Shown here: positions 1 through 9,446 of the stretch, one piece after another
Layout of the letters: each line of letters opens with the position of its first letter
Numbering within the stretch: the first letter of the stretch is position 1
NCBI RefSeq assembly: GCF_003260975.1
Contig: NZ_CP030041.1
Location: 1,907,001-1,971,000, forward strand
Direction of reading: 5' to 3'
DNA length: 64,000 nucleotides
Origin: Echinicola strongylocentroti
GTDB lineage: Bacteria > Bacteroidota > Bacteroidia > Cytophagales > Cyclobacteriaceae
Made by a program: the position numbers and the translations under genes
The notes under the pieces: generated by a model
Databases searched by the model: none
What the model was told of the DNA's origin: nothing
The model's input: the letters and a program-made list of their open reading frames with translations, nothing else

Positions 1-232
1 AATGATTGTACTTCAGTCCTTTTTCCAGCGCAAAAAGACTTTTAGGATATTTTTTGAAAGCTACCAAATAATAAATGATATGCTGCCGCACCCATTCCTC
101 AGGTGTCAAAACCAAATATTTCTTTCGTAAGGCGTCAAAAATAGTTAATTTCCCACCTTCTGCGGTAATTTGGAAATCAGTAGTTGGCAAATTAAGCGCA
201 ACATTAAGAAAAGGATAATCTGCTGCTGTCAT
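1..232 (-). CDS. Partial HsdR N-terminal-like protein
   Basis: A minus-strand reading frame begins at ATG (230-232) and runs open through 77 codons to the window edge, so only the N-terminal part is visible. It contains RKKYLVLTPEEWVRQH, a signature I associate with the small Bacteroidota proteins that carry the HsdR N-terminal (HSDR_N, PF13588) nuclease-like domain seen in type I restriction subunits. The expected catalytic part lies beyond the edge. The gene is divergent from the amidohydrolase at 284. These small proteins normally stand alone without HsdM/HsdS, so a real restriction role cannot be assumed. The frame is open upstream of the ATG as well, so the exact start is uncertain. Confidence 0.6.
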   Translation of the reverse strand, partial: MTAADYPFLNVALNLPTTDFQITAEGGKLTIFDALRKKYLVLTPEEWVRQHIIYYLVAFKKYPKSLFALEKGLKYNH

Positions 233-283
233 GCCACAAATATCCAAGCTTATTAGATGATTTTAAAACTAAGTTCAACAAAA

Positions 284-1915
284 ATGAAAAGAATTTATTC
301 CCTCCTGATCGGTTTATCCTTTTTGCTATTGGCCTGCAATAAAAAAGAGCCCGCCGACCTTATCGTCCACAACGGGCTAGTTTACACCGTCAACAGCGAT
401 TTTGACCAAGCCACAGCCTTTGCTGTAAAGGACGGAAAATTCCTGGAAGTCAATTCCAATGAGAACATTCTCCAGAAATATTCCTCCTCAAAAACCATTG
501 ACCTAGAAGGCCAATTTGTATACCCTGGGCTAATCGACGCACACACCCACTTTTATCGGTACGGTACTGGGCTCAAGGTAGCCGATCTCACGGGCATATC
601 GTCCTTCCAATCCTTAGTAGAAACCGTCAAAGAGCACAGAAAAGAACACCCTGACCTAGCTTGGATACTGGGCAGGGGCTGGGACCAAAATTTATGGCCT
701 GAAAAGGAATTTCCTGAAAAAAGCTTACTGGACAAGGCCTTTCCCGACACCCCTGTGCTACTTACCCGAATAGATGGGCACGCAGCCATAGCCAACCAAA
801 AGGCGCTGGATCTCGGCGGCATATCGGCCAATACCTCTATCTTAGGAGGCAAAGTGATACTGAAAATAGGACAACCGACCGGTGTATTGATAGACAATGC
901 CATCGATCAGGTATCTTCAAAAATCCCTGACATCACCATCGATGCCGCTCGTCAAGCGCTCTTGGACGCACAGAAAAATTGCTTCGCAGTGGGGCTGACC
1001 ACAGTGGTAGATGCCGGGCTGGACAAATCCACCATAGACCTCATCGAAAGCATGCAGCAGGAAGGTAGCCTCAAAATGCGCGTCTATGCCATGATCAACC
1101 CTACTGAGAAAAACAAAGCTCATTATTTCGAAAAAGGACCTTTCCAAAACGAATCACTTACCGTAAGGAGTTTTAAGATTTATGGAGATGGGGCTTTGGG
1201 ATCAAGGGGCGCATCACTCCTTGCACCGTACCATGACGCTCCCAACGAACTGGGCTTTCTCTTGAATACTCCCGAAAACTTCCTATCCCTGGCCCAGGAA
1301 ATCCACGCACATGGCTTCCAAATGAACACCCACTGCATTGGTGATTCAGCAAACAGAACCTTATTGGACATCTATGCAAAGGTGCTTATGGGAAAAAACG
1401 ATCAGCGGTGGAGGATCGAACATGCCCAAGTCGTCCACCCTCAAGATATCCAGAAATTTGCTAAATTCAACATCATCCCTTCCGTCCAACCTACCCATGC
1501 CACCTCCGACATGTACTGGGCAGAAGACCGACTAGGACACGAGCGGATCAAACATGCCTATACCTACAAAGACCTCATGCAACAGAATGGATTGATCGCA
1601 CTGGGAAGTGATTTCCCAGTAGAAAACATCAATCCACTATTTGGGTTTCATGCGGCCATTGCCCGTCAAGACGACAACAACTGGCCAAAAGGCGGATTCC
1701 AACCAGAAAACAGCCTCACTCGTGAACAAGCACTGAAGGGAATGACCATCTGGGCGGCATATGCCAATTTTGAAGAACACCTTAAAGGCAGCATTGAAAA
1801 AGGCAAGCTAGCAGACTTTATCATCACCAAAAAAGACCTGATGACAGCTCCAGAAGAAACCCTGAGGGACATCAAGGTACAAGCTACCTTCCTTGGAGGA
1901 GAAAAGGTGAATTAA
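284..1915 (+). CDS. YtcJ-like amidohydrolase, lipoprotein
   Basis: Metal-dependent hydrolase of the Amidohydro_3 (YtcJ/exoenzyme-regulatory AepA-like) group, about 543 aa. I place the start at the ATG at 284 rather than 257 because MKRIYSLLIGLSFLLLAC then gives a clean lipoprotein signal with an LLAC lipobox, so the enzyme is probably anchored in the cell envelope. Visible family motifs are the metal-binding GLIDAHTHF (HxH), a TRIDGHAAIAN segment, NTHCIGDSANR, RIEHAQVV and ALGSDFPVE near the C-terminus with the catalytic Asp. The N-terminal and extreme C-terminal stretches form the usual small beta sandwich (composite domain). Members hydrolyse amide or cyclic amide bonds, but the substrate cannot be read from sequence. 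It stands alone between a divergent and a convergent gene. Confidence 0.85.
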   Translation: MKRIYSLLIGLSFLLLACNKKEPADLIVHNGLVYTVNSDFDQATAFAVKDGKFLEVNSNENILQKYSSSKTIDLEGQFVYPGLIDAHTHFYRYGTGLKVADLTGISSFQSLVETVKEHRKEHPDLAWILGRGWDQNLWPEKEFPEKSLLDKAFPDTPVLLTRIDGHAAIANQKALDLGGISANTSILGGKVILKIGQPTGVLIDNAIDQVSSKIPDITIDAARQALLDAQKNCFAVGLTTVVDAGLDKSTIDLIESMQQEGSLKMRVYAMINPTEKNKAHYFEKGPFQNESLTVRSFKIYGDGALGSRGASLLAPYHDAPNELGFLLNTPENFLSLAQEIHAHGFQMNTHCIGDSANRTLLDIYAKVLMGKNDQRWRIEHAQVVHPQDIQKFAKFNIIPSVQPTHATSDMYWAEDRLGHERIKHAYTYKDLMQQNGLIALGSDFPVENINPLFGFHAAIARQDDNNWPKGGFQPENSLTREQALKGMTIWAAYANFEEHLKGSIEKGKLADFIITKKDLMTAPEETLRDIKVQATFLGGEKVN

Positions 1916-1998
1916 GAACAGCTAAATTGAACCCGAAATAAGCATAAATTGTGTCGAAGACACATGGAAAGCTGGCATCAGTGACACATTCGCCCTAC

Positions 1999-2694
1999 CT
2001 ACTCTAAGTTAAGGTAGGGCTTCACCCTCTCCAGCCACTCCTTGGAAAAAATCTTAATACGGAGCAAGTCATCCAAGGACCGGTACTGACCGTGCTGTTC
2101 GCGGTAAGCGACAATGACTTTGGCCTCACCGTACCGAATATAAGGATGAGCAGCTAATTCTTTAGGACTGGAAGTATTCAATGGAAGCTGCTGATAGATG
2201 GCTGGCGTAAAGGAAAAGTACTCAAACACCCTTTTGGCCACATCCATCTTAAGCCCATACACGTCAAGCAATTGCTCCTTTTGGTGCAGCCCACCCAAGC
2301 TTTGGCGAAATTTCACTATCCTTCCTGCCAGTGTAGGCCCAATACCCGGAACCACTTGCAACACCGCCGAGTCAGCTTCTGCAAAATCCATTTTCATTAA
2401 TTCAGGTCTTCTCTCCCGATAATCCTCCCAGCTCCCGGTATCGAAGACCGCCCGTCGATCTCCTATTTGCTGAAACAGCGCTCCTGAATCCCGCTCCACG
2501 ACAGCGGACAAACTATCTACCTTCAGCAAATAACCTTGATAGATGTCCTCAGATGACTGATGGCCATACCACGCCAATAGCCTTGGAATGATCGCAAGGA
2601 AAGTCAATACAGGAATCACCAGCACAAACCCCTTGGATTCACGCTGCGTAAAGCCCAAATAGCTTCTTAAAAAGTATCGTAATTTCTTTTTCAT
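1999..2694 (-). CDS. ComEA-like helix-hairpin-helix membrane protein
   Basis: About 231 aa when started at the ATG at 2694; an upstream ATG at 2718 adds eight residues, but MKKKLRYFLRSYLGFTQRES is the more natural start. A single hydrophobic segment (about residues 22-40) follows a short basic N-terminus, so the protein is membrane-anchored with the rest probably outside. The C-terminal half holds two helix-hairpin-helix units: one around LQVVPGIGPTLAGRIVKFR with the VPGIGP hairpin, and a second, weaker one around NTSSPKELAAHPYIRYGEA. HhH units bind DNA without sequence specificity; ComEA uses them for DNA uptake. This form is common in Bacteroidota and its role is not established. Confidence 0.8.
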   Translation of the reverse strand: MKKKLRYFLRSYLGFTQRESKGFVLVIPVLTFLAIIPRLLAWYGHQSSEDIYQGYLLKVDSLSAVVERDSGALFQQIGDRRAVFDTGSWEDYRERRPELMKMDFAEADSAVLQVVPGIGPTLAGRIVKFRQSLGGLHQKEQLLDVYGLKMDVAKRVFEYFSFTPAIYQQLPLNTSSPKELAAHPYIRYGEAKVIVAYREQHGQYRSLDDLLRIKIFSKEWLERVKPYLNLE

Positions 2695-2942
2695 AGTAGT
2701 TATTCTATCCTTTGGCATCTAAATTCTGCCAAATAAAAAATGCTGTACAAGGCACCTCTTCTCCATTACTCCCCTGCTCATAGATTTTGTCAATACCTCA
2801 TAAAATAATCATATTGGAATTATTTTCAAAATTTTATCATTATTGCAGTGAATTCTGATCAAAAAACACCGAATTACTATTTAGACAGATTTTAAATTAA
2901 TAAGAGCAGGTCGAAATAATTCATTTCGTGGAGTTTCTGTAA

Positions 2943-2950
2943 TAAATTTG
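2943..2950 (+). promoter_or_regulatory. Possible -7 box upstream of hemA
   Basis: TAAATTTG fits the Bacteroidota sigma -7 consensus TAnnTTTG and lies 21 bp before the hemA ATG. No TTG is found at the expected -33 spacing, so support is weak. Confidence 0.3.
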
Positions 2951-2971
2951 TAATATCTAAAAGTACCAATA

Positions 2972-4240
2972 ATGCAGCATAAGTTTAGCGCCATAAGTCT
3001 TTCCTATAAAAACGCCCCGGTGGAAATCAGGGAAATTATAGCACTGGACGACAAGGCCATACAATCTCTACTGGTAAAACTGAAGGAGTTCTTCAACGTG
3101 AAGGACACCTTGATTTTATCTACCTGTAACAGGACAGAGGTGTATTATGCGCATGAGCTGGATCTTAGTACAGAGATCATTAAGCTGATCGGTACCGAAA
3201 AAGGCCTACATAATGTGGTCTCCTATCTTGAGTACTTCACCATTATCCAAGACGAAAAAGAGGCCATTGAGCACCTTTTTAAAGTCTCCATGGGGCTGGA
3301 AGCGCAGGTAGTGGGAGACATGCAGATATCCAACCAGGTAAAACGGGCTTATCAAGCTTCTGCAGACCTTGAAATGGCAGGTCCCTTCCTCCACCGATTG
3401 ATGCACACCATTTTCTTCACGAACAAGAGAGTGGTACAAGAGACAGCTTTTCGGGACGGAGCGGCTTCTGTTTCTTATGCTGCAGTAGAATTGATAGAAG
3501 GGCTCACTTCCAACACTATCAATCCCAGAATCCTACTTCTTGGACTGGGAGAAATAGGTGAAGATGTGGCCAAAAACATGGTTTATCTCCCCAATGCCCA
3601 AGTAACCCTTACCAACAGAACCCACGAAAAGGCAATTCAAATGGGTGCAGAGCTAGGGTTTAAAGTTGTTCCTTTCGAAAAAGCACTTGAGGCCATGCAA
3701 GAGGCAGACGTAGTGGTTTCCTCCATTTCGGCATCCAAGCCATTCATCACCAAGTCCCTTGTCAAGGAATTTGACATCAAGAGCTATAAACTATTCGTCG
3801 ACCTATCTGTGCCCCGTAGCATAGAAACGACCTTGGAAGATGTACCCGGCGTATTATTGTATAATGTCGACAATATCCAGAGCAAAGCTACAGAAGCTCT
3901 TGAAAAAAGACTCGCTGCTGTACCGCAAGTAGAAAATATTATCAAAGAAAGTATTGAGGAGTTTTACAGCTGGAAAAAAGAAATGATGGTATCCCCGACC
4001 ATCAACAAGCTCAAAAATGCCTTGGAACAAATCCGCATGGAAGAACTGGAGCGGTACATGAAAAACGCCAGCAAAGAAGAATACGCTGTCATCGACAAGA
4101 TCACCAAAAGCATGATGCAAAAGATCATCAAAGTACCTGTGGTACAGCTAAAAGCAGCATGCAAGAAAGACCAGGCGGAAGGAATGATCGACATCATTTC
4201 TGATCTATTCGATCTGGAAAGAGAAAACACCAATCACTAA
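2972..4240 (+). CDS. hemA: Glutamyl-tRNA reductase
   Basis: First enzyme of the C5 route to tetrapyrroles: NADPH-dependent reduction of glutamyl-tRNA(Glu) to glutamate-1-semialdehyde. At 422 aa it has the normal family length. The N-terminal catalytic domain shows LILSTCNRTEVYY with the nucleophilic Cys at about residue 52. The Rossmann domain begins at ILLLGLGEIGEDVAKNM, and the C-terminal helical dimerisation domain follows from about residue 315. The next enzyme, HemL, is encoded about 16 kb downstream in this window on the other strand, so the two steps are not co-transcribed. The gene is followed by a hairpin plus T-tract at 4263-4310 and looks monocistronic. Confidence 0.96.
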   Translation: MQHKFSAISLSYKNAPVEIREIIALDDKAIQSLLVKLKEFFNVKDTLILSTCNRTEVYYAHELDLSTEIIKLIGTEKGLHNVVSYLEYFTIIQDEKEAIEHLFKVSMGLEAQVVGDMQISNQVKRAYQASADLEMAGPFLHRLMHTIFFTNKRVVQETAFRDGAASVSYAAVELIEGLTSNTINPRILLLGLGEIGEDVAKNMVYLPNAQVTLTNRTHEKAIQMGAELGFKVVPFEKALEAMQEADVVVSSISASKPFITKSLVKEFDIKSYKLFVDLSVPRSIETTLEDVPGVLLYNVDNIQSKATEALEKRLAAVPQVENIIKESIEEFYSWKKEMMVSPTINKLKNALEQIRMEELERYMKNASKEEYAVIDKITKSMMQKIIKVPVVQLKAACKKDQAEGMIDIISDLFDLERENTNH

Positions 4241-4262
4241 AATAAAGGGACAGTCATCTCAT

Positions 4263-4310
4263 AAACATCTGATGGTAATTGGAGCACCAATATGAGTCAG
4301 ATGTTTTTTT
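4263..4310 (+). terminator. Rho-independent terminator of hemA
   Basis: AAACATCTGA (4263-4272) pairs perfectly with TCAGATGTTT (4297-4306), and the right arm runs into a T-tract ending at 4310. It lies 23 bp after the hemA stop. Confidence 0.75.
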
Positions 4311-4381
4311 GTTTATCAGACATTTTTTGAAAAACATAAGCATTAGGCTTACTTTAGAGACAAAATTAAAATACTACTTCA

Positions 4382-5947
4382 ATGTCAACAGTAACAGGTA
4401 AATGGGCACTGGCCTTTTCATTGCTCATCGCTTCATTGGGATCGGCCTTTGCTCAAATGTACGAAGTGTACAACCCACAACTTGAGCTGATCCAAAAGAT
4501 CAACAACGACCACATTTTCCTCCTGAGCGAATCCATCCGAGTAAGTGATAAAGATCAACACCTCAAACTTCTCAACCCTAACTACGAACCATTTTTGGAA
4601 CTGGAAGGATCTTCCATTTACCAATACCTGAGCCCTTGGATCCTTGTAGAGCAAGACGGAAAACTTGGCGCTTATCATGAATATGGGGAGCTGATCATGA
4701 AACCCGATTATGATCACATCGATACGCGGTACAACGAACTTCTCGGCAAAAAGGGAAACACCTTTTACCACTATGACATCGGATCAAAAACCCTGCAGGC
4801 ATTAGGCTCCTTTCAAGAAGCCCACATTGCCAAAAATGGCCAAATCATCGCAAAAACACCCGCTGGCTACCAGTTGCCCTTGTCCGACAGCCCACAACAG
4901 GTTTACCAACACTTGGAATCAGTATCCAATGGCACGATCCTTTCACATGGGTCCAGCGGATATGGCTTGATCAACAGAGAAGGAGAGTATATCCTTGCCC
5001 CCGTCCTCGACACTCTCCAACACCTGGAAGATGAATTTTTCTTTGGCTATAACGAAAACCAGTACATGCTCATCAAGGCCACTGAAGACGATGCCAAAAT
5101 AGAGTACAGCAGCTACCATAAAATAATCGTGAAAAATGACGTAATCCTAGAGTACATCCACGGCCGCTTACGACGGATCATGAAAAACGACGGTATCCTC
5201 CTTGACATCATGGGCATGGCAGATGTAGTCAGAATCGATGCGGACCATTACAATGTCTATTTCAAAAACGGAAAAGTGGGGCTTTTGGACAGTAAAGGCA
5301 TCTGGCAGGTGGTTCCAGCAGACAGTATTACAGCTATCCAACCCGGAAATGAAGAGCGTTTCGGGGCATTACAAGACAGGCATTATGGCTATGTAAACAG
5401 GGCTGGGAAATGGATCATCCCGCACCAATATGAAGGTACTAAAAAGTTTTCTGAAGGGCTAGCCGCTGTCAAAGACCATGGCGCCTGGGGCTATATCGAC
5501 AGCCATGGCAGCATGATAATCCCTGCCCAGTATGATGATGCCAGCGAATTTCACAACGGCCTGGCCATTGTCAAAAAAGACGGAAATGCCAACCTTATCG
5601 ATCGCAGTGGAAAAGAAATCCTTAAGGAGTATTATCAACATATCGCTCTATCGGACGACCACTATTATATTACAGAAAACAACGGATCCTTTGGAATGAT
5701 CGACCCAACTGGTAAAGAAATCGTCACGCCAACATTCCAATCAGTAAGAAGGGAAGGCTACGATAAGATCATCGTCCAAAAAAACGGGCGTTTCGGCATT
5801 ATCAACGAAACTGGAGAAGCTCTTTTGCCTGTTTATTACCAAGACATCATCATCGACAATAGCAACCAAAAAATACTCGCTGAAGACATCTATAAGCCAA
5901 TTATCACGGAAGATGACAGCAAAAAGAAGAGAAAGAAAAAAGACTAA
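4382..5947 (+). CDS. WG-repeat protein, exported
   Basis: A 521-aa protein with an N-terminal signal peptide (GKWALAFSLLIASLGSAFAQ, cleavage probably after AFA). Much of the rest consists of WG-type repeats of about 40-50 residues, for example YGYVNRAGKWIIPHQYEGT, WGYIDSHGSMIIPAQYDDA and FGMIDPTGKEIVTPTFQSV. In WG-repeat (KWG Leptospira, PF14903) proteins these units form beta-rich structures with no assigned enzyme activity. The protein ends in a very basic tail rich in Lys and Arg (DDSKKKRKKKD). It is monocistronic, flanked by terminators on both sides. No catalytic motif is visible and no function can be assigned beyond an exported, probably binding, protein. Confidence 0.85.
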   Translation: MSTVTGKWALAFSLLIASLGSAFAQMYEVYNPQLELIQKINNDHIFLLSESIRVSDKDQHLKLLNPNYEPFLELEGSSIYQYLSPWILVEQDGKLGAYHEYGELIMKPDYDHIDTRYNELLGKKGNTFYHYDIGSKTLQALGSFQEAHIAKNGQIIAKTPAGYQLPLSDSPQQVYQHLESVSNGTILSHGSSGYGLINREGEYILAPVLDTLQHLEDEFFFGYNENQYMLIKATEDDAKIEYSSYHKIIVKNDVILEYIHGRLRRIMKNDGILLDIMGMADVVRIDADHYNVYFKNGKVGLLDSKGIWQVVPADSITAIQPGNEERFGALQDRHYGYVNRAGKWIIPHQYEGTKKFSEGLAAVKDHGAWGYIDSHGSMIIPAQYDDASEFHNGLAIVKKDGNANLIDRSGKEILKEYYQHIALSDDHYYITENNGSFGMIDPTGKEIVTPTFQSVRREGYDKIIVQKNGRFGIINETGEALLPVYYQDIIIDNSNQKILAEDIYKPIITEDDSKKKRKKKD

Positions 5948-5959
5948 GCTACAAAAAAC

Positions 5960-6011
5960 AATCGGTCATCAGTACTCAGCTAAAAACTGAATCTTGATGA
6001 CCGATTTTATT
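5960..6011 (+). terminator. Terminator of the WG-repeat gene
   Basis: AATCGGTCATCA (5960-5971) pairs with TGATGACCGATT (5995-6006), followed by TTATTT, 13 bp after the stop codon. Confidence 0.75.
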
Positions 6012-6012
6012 T

Positions 6013-6049
6013 AACCCGCATTCTACCCAAGGCTTGGAATGCGGGTTTT
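6013..6049. terminator. Hairpin between convergent genes
   Basis: AACCCGCATTC (6013-6023) pairs with GAATGCGGGTTT (6037-6048). On the plus strand a short T run follows. On the minus strand it sits 15 bp beyond the floA stop and may serve as its terminator, although the T-tract there is poor. Confidence 0.6.
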
Positions 6050-6062
6050 ATATTATATCAAT

Positions 6063-7067
6063 CTATTTTTTATCTCCTTTGGACTTGTCATTGCCCTTGT
6101 CGTCAGGCTTGGCGATGGACTCCCTCATACCTGTGTCGGATTTGATGTTTTCCATTTTATAATAGTCCATTACACCGAGATTTCCAGACCTGAAAGCCTC
6201 TGCCAATGCCTTGGGCACCTCTGCTTCTGCTTCGATTACCTTGGCCCTCATTTCCACATTACGGGCTTTCATTTCCTGCTCAAGCGCTACGGCCATCGCC
6301 CTTCTTTCCTCGGCCTTAGCTTCGGCCACCTTAAGGTCAGCAGATGCTTGGTCGATCTGCAGTTTGGCACCAATGTTCGTCCCCACATCAATATCGGCGA
6401 TGTCAATGGACAATATTTCAAATGCCGTCCCCGCATCCAGTCCACGCTGCAGCACTAGCTTGGAGATTTTATCTGGATTTTCCAACACGCTCTTGTGCGT
6501 AGCCGCCGAACCAATGGAGGTCACAATCCCCTCACCTACCCTGGCCAAAATGGTATCTTCACCAGAACCACCTACCAACTGGGCAATATTCGCACGAACA
6601 GTCACCCTTGCTTTGGCGATCAGCTGGATACCGTCGGCCGCTACAGCCGCCACATTGGGCGTATTGATCACTTTGGGATTTACAGAAATCTGCACCGCTT
6701 CAAACACGTCCCTTCCTGCCAAATCAATCGCTGTGGCTTGCTTAAAAGTCAAGGTAATATTAGCCTTATCAGCTGAAATCAACGCCCTGATGACATTGGG
6801 AACGTTCCCTCCTGCCAAATAATGTGTTTCAAGCTCATTGGTGGTGAGGTCCAAGCCTGCCTTGGTGGCAGTGATCAGGGAATTGACAATAATACTGGGG
6901 GGGACTTTCCGGATCCTCATCCCTATCAACTCACCTATTCCTACTTTTACATTGGCAAAAATCGCAGTAATCCATAAGTTTACTGGCACAAAATAAAGGA
7001 AGATGAACAGTAATATCAGTCCTCCAAAAGCTGCAATTAAGATAATTGCTGAATTAGCTATTTCCAT
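6063..7067 (-). CDS. floA: Flotillin-like protein FloA
   Basis: A 334-aa flotillin-like protein of the YqfA/FloA family, which scaffolds membrane microdomains. The N-terminus is a long hydrophobic stretch (about residues 5-35, [20 protein letters not shown]), followed by the SPFH/band-7 region including [18 protein letters not shown] long Ala/Glu/Lys-rich helical segment of about 90 residues ([20 protein letters not shown]) forms the coiled coil typical of flotillins. Its length agrees with the family. It is the second gene of a two-gene operon with the NfeD protein, 6 bp downstream, the standard pairing for this family. Confidence 0.93.
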   Translation of the reverse strand: MEIANSAIILIAAFGGLILLFIFLYFVPVNLWITAIFANVKVGIGELIGMRIRKVPPSIIVNSLITATKAGLDLTTNELETHYLAGGNVPNVIRALISADKANITLTFKQATAIDLAGRDVFEAVQISVNPKVINTPNVAAVAADGIQLIAKARVTVRANIAQLVGGSGEDTILARVGEGIVTSIGSAATHKSVLENPDKISKLVLQRGLDAGTAFEILSIDIADIDVGTNIGAKLQIDQASADLKVAEAKAEERRAMAVALEQEMKARNVEMRAKVIEAEAEVPKALAEAFRSGNLGVMDYYKMENIKSDTGMRESIAKPDDKGNDKSKGDKK

Positions 7068-7073
7068 AGTTTC

Positions 7074-7532
7074 TTATTTAATGATAATTCTGTTGTATTC
7101 AAGTTGCTGGATCTCTACGTCCTGTCCAGCAGGAATAAACCCCGAATTGGACTTTACTTCATAAATCGTATCACCAAACTCCGCCTTGCCATAGGGCTTG
7201 ATATCAGACACTGTCTTCCCCCTTAGCCCGACTTGAAGCCCTTCCAAACGATCATCATACGTACGGCTAGAGATAGTGTCTTTCAGCGAAAATCGCTTCC
7301 ACACGCCGGATTTGAAGCCATAAAAAATCACACCCACGTTGGTCATAGCCGTAAGACCCAGTACCCAAAGGGCTGTCGATGAATCATAATTTACAAAAGT
7401 AAGGTAAACTCCAAGTGCACTAAAGGCCAATCCCAAAATCCCCACCACGGTAGTTCCTGGAACAAAAATCACTTCCAGAAGGATAAGTATCAACCCTAGT
7501 ACCAATAATCCGAGAATAAGCGCCCAAGTCAT
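7074..7532 (-). CDS. NfeD-like membrane protein
   Basis: A 152-aa NfeD-family protein without the N-terminal ClpP-like protease part found in long NfeD. Three hydrophobic segments lie in the first 85 residues, for example ILGLLVLGLILILLEVIFVP. The last 65 residues form the small OB-fold (NfeD C-terminal) domain with GLRGKTVSDIKPYGKAEF and a final VEIQQLEYNRIIIK. Short NfeD proteins are partners of flotillin-like FloA, and here the floA gene follows after 6 bp. The pair is therefore best read as a membrane-organising operon. Confidence 0.88.
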   Translation of the reverse strand: MTWALILGLLVLGLILILLEVIFVPGTTVVGILGLAFSALGVYLTFVNYDSSTALWVLGLTAMTNVGVIFYGFKSGVWKRFSLKDTISSRTYDDRLEGLQVGLRGKTVSDIKPYGKAEFGDTIYEVKSNSGFIPAGQDVEIQQLEYNRIIIK

Positions 7533-7832
7533 GGTTCGTTGTTAATTGTTCTGCTCAAATTAGATAGATTTTTTGGATTTAGGAAATCCACCCATTTAAA
7601 TTCCCTTAAAAATAAAGAAGGCCAGAACCCAACATTAGCAAATCCTGCTATGTCACATTCCAGCCTCCCCATATTCTCTGATGGCTTATAAAAGTGAGGA
7701 TTACAAATCCCCGCTATTCGAATCCGGAACAGCTTAATGGAGTCAGCAACTCAAAGCTTACCAGTACTAGAGCAGAGCCTCAGCACCGCTACGCATATAC
7801 CTCAAGACTCACATCCCGCTACTTTATTCCAA
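7533..7832. other. Intergenic region with a REP-like palindrome
   Basis: This 300-bp gap holds the nfeD upstream region and the 3' side of proS. It contains the small palindrome GGATTACAAATCC (7698-7710) and, at 7783-7794, AGCACCGCTACG. The same core recurs in the repeats at 31742-31758 and 36112-36126. No gene or clear proS terminator is seen. ATTCGAATCC at about 7716 resembles a tRNA T-loop, but no cloverleaf forms. Confidence 0.5.
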
Positions 7833-9314
7833 TCAATAAGCTTTGGCAAACAACACCCTCCCGCTGGAAGGATTACCGGTAAGGATACACTTCCCTGCTT
7901 CTTTAACTTGATCCAATGGAATGCACCTAATAGTAGCCTTGGTCAATTCTTTGATTTTTTCCTCAGTTTCGGAAGTCCCGTCCCAATGGGCTGACACAAA
8001 ACCGCCTTTTCCTTCAAGCACCTCTTGGAACTCCTCCCAAGTCTCCACGGGGGTCGTTTTTTCTTCCCTAAACTGAAGTGCCTTCTGGTAAATAGACTCT
8101 TGAATCTCATCCAACTTTGCGGTGATATAACTACCTATATTCACCTCACCCAAATTGACCATTTCTTTGGTAAGCGTATCTCTTCGGGCTATTTCTATGG
8201 TATTGTTGGCGAGGTCCCGCGGCCCCATTGCGATTCTTAACGGCACCCCTTTTAGCTCATATTCTGCAAATTTCCAACCCGGCTTATGGGTGTCACGGTG
8301 GTCAAAATGCACCGAAATACCAAGTGGCTTCAATTCATCCATGACTTCATGAGCCTTTTCTTCCACTGCTAGTAATTCCTCCTCGCTTCTGAATATCGGC
8401 ACGATCACCACTTGGATAGGTGCCAATTTCGGAGGCAACACCAAGCCGTTATCATCGGAATGCGCCATGATCAAGGCCCCCATCAAACGTGTACTCACGC
8501 CCCAAGAAGTACCCCACACATGCTCCAACCCTCCTTCTTTGGTGGCGAATTTCACGTCGAAGGCCTTGGCAAAATTTTGCCCTAAGAAGTGTGACGTGCC
8601 AGCTTGAAGCGCCTTACCATCCTGCATCATAGCTTCGATGCAGTAAGTTTCTTCAGCTCCTGCAAAGCGCTCGTTAGCGGTTTTAATACCCTTCACCACT
8701 GGAACGCCCATATATTCCTCGGCAAACTGTCCATAGATATTCATCATCAACTCCGTCTCCTCCTCTGCTTCCTTTCTGGTGGCATGTGCCGTGTGGCCTT
8801 CTTGCCATAAAAATTCCGCTGTTCTCAGAAACAGTCGGGTTCTCATTTCCCATCTCACCACATTGGCCCATTGGTTTACCTTTAGGGGGAGATCTCGGTA
8901 AGATTGAACCCAGTTTCGGTAGGTACTCCAGATTACGGTCTCAGAAGTTGGTCGCACGATCAACTCCTCTTCAAGTTTGGCATCAGGATCTACGATCACG
9001 CCTTTACCATCTTCATCATTCTTTAGACGATAGTGGGTCACCACAGCACATTCCTTCGCAAATCCCTCTACATGACTGGCTTCTTTGGACAAATAGGATT
9101 TTGGAATGAACAAAGGGAAATAGGCATTGCTATGTCCCGTGTCCTTAAACATTTTATCCAGTTGTTGTTGCATTTTTTCCCAAATGGAATAGCCATAAGG
9201 CTTGATCACCATGCATCCTCTAACGGCCGAATTCTCCGCCAGATCGGCCCTTTTCACCAATTCATTGTACCACTGTGAGTAGTCTTCACTTCTTTTTGGC
9301 AGTCCTTTGCTCAT
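7833..9314 (-). CDS. proS: Prolyl-tRNA synthetase (short, archaeal/eukaryotic type)
   Basis: Class II aminoacyl-tRNA synthetase that charges tRNA(Pro). At 493 aa it is the short ProRS form lacking the INS editing domain inserted in the E. coli type. Motifs visible are the N-terminal [17 protein letters not shown], class II motif 2 ([20 protein letters not shown]) and motif 3 region ([20 protein letters not shown]). The anticodon-binding domain follows ([12 protein letters not shown]), and the extra C-terminal domain ends with a KAY terminus typical of this type. The ATG at 9314 gives [20 protein letters not shown], the expected start. A possible -7 box TATATTTG lies on the minus strand at 9378-9371. 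Confidence 0.96.
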   Translation of the reverse strand: MSKGLPKRSEDYSQWYNELVKRADLAENSAVRGCMVIKPYGYSIWEKMQQQLDKMFKDTGHSNAYFPLFIPKSYLSKEASHVEGFAKECAVVTHYRLKNDEDGKGVIVDPDAKLEEELIVRPTSETVIWSTYRNWVQSYRDLPLKVNQWANVVRWEMRTRLFLRTAEFLWQEGHTAHATRKEAEEETELMMNIYGQFAEEYMGVPVVKGIKTANERFAGAEETYCIEAMMQDGKALQAGTSHFLGQNFAKAFDVKFATKEGGLEHVWGTSWGVSTRLMGALIMAHSDDNGLVLPPKLAPIQVVIVPIFRSEEELLAVEEKAHEVMDELKPLGISVHFDHRDTHKPGWKFAEYELKGVPLRIAMGPRDLANNTIEIARRDTLTKEMVNLGEVNIGSYITAKLDEIQESIYQKALQFREEKTTPVETWEEFQEVLEGKGGFVSAHWDGTSETEEKIKELTKATIRCIPLDQVKEAGKCILTGNPSSGRVLFAKAY

Positions 9315-9446
9315 GAGTAAAATTTGTTGTTTTCGAAAAACTCTTTAACTTTCGTCCCTATTTTGGGGAGCAAATATAATTTAAAAAAATATAACCCTCC
9401 CCCCATGAGCACGTATATAGTGTTACGAGTTGTAAACTAAATGATT

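Noticed and set aside
7690..7730. tRNA-like TTCGAATCC segment
   Set aside because: No acceptor, D or anticodon stem can be formed around it.
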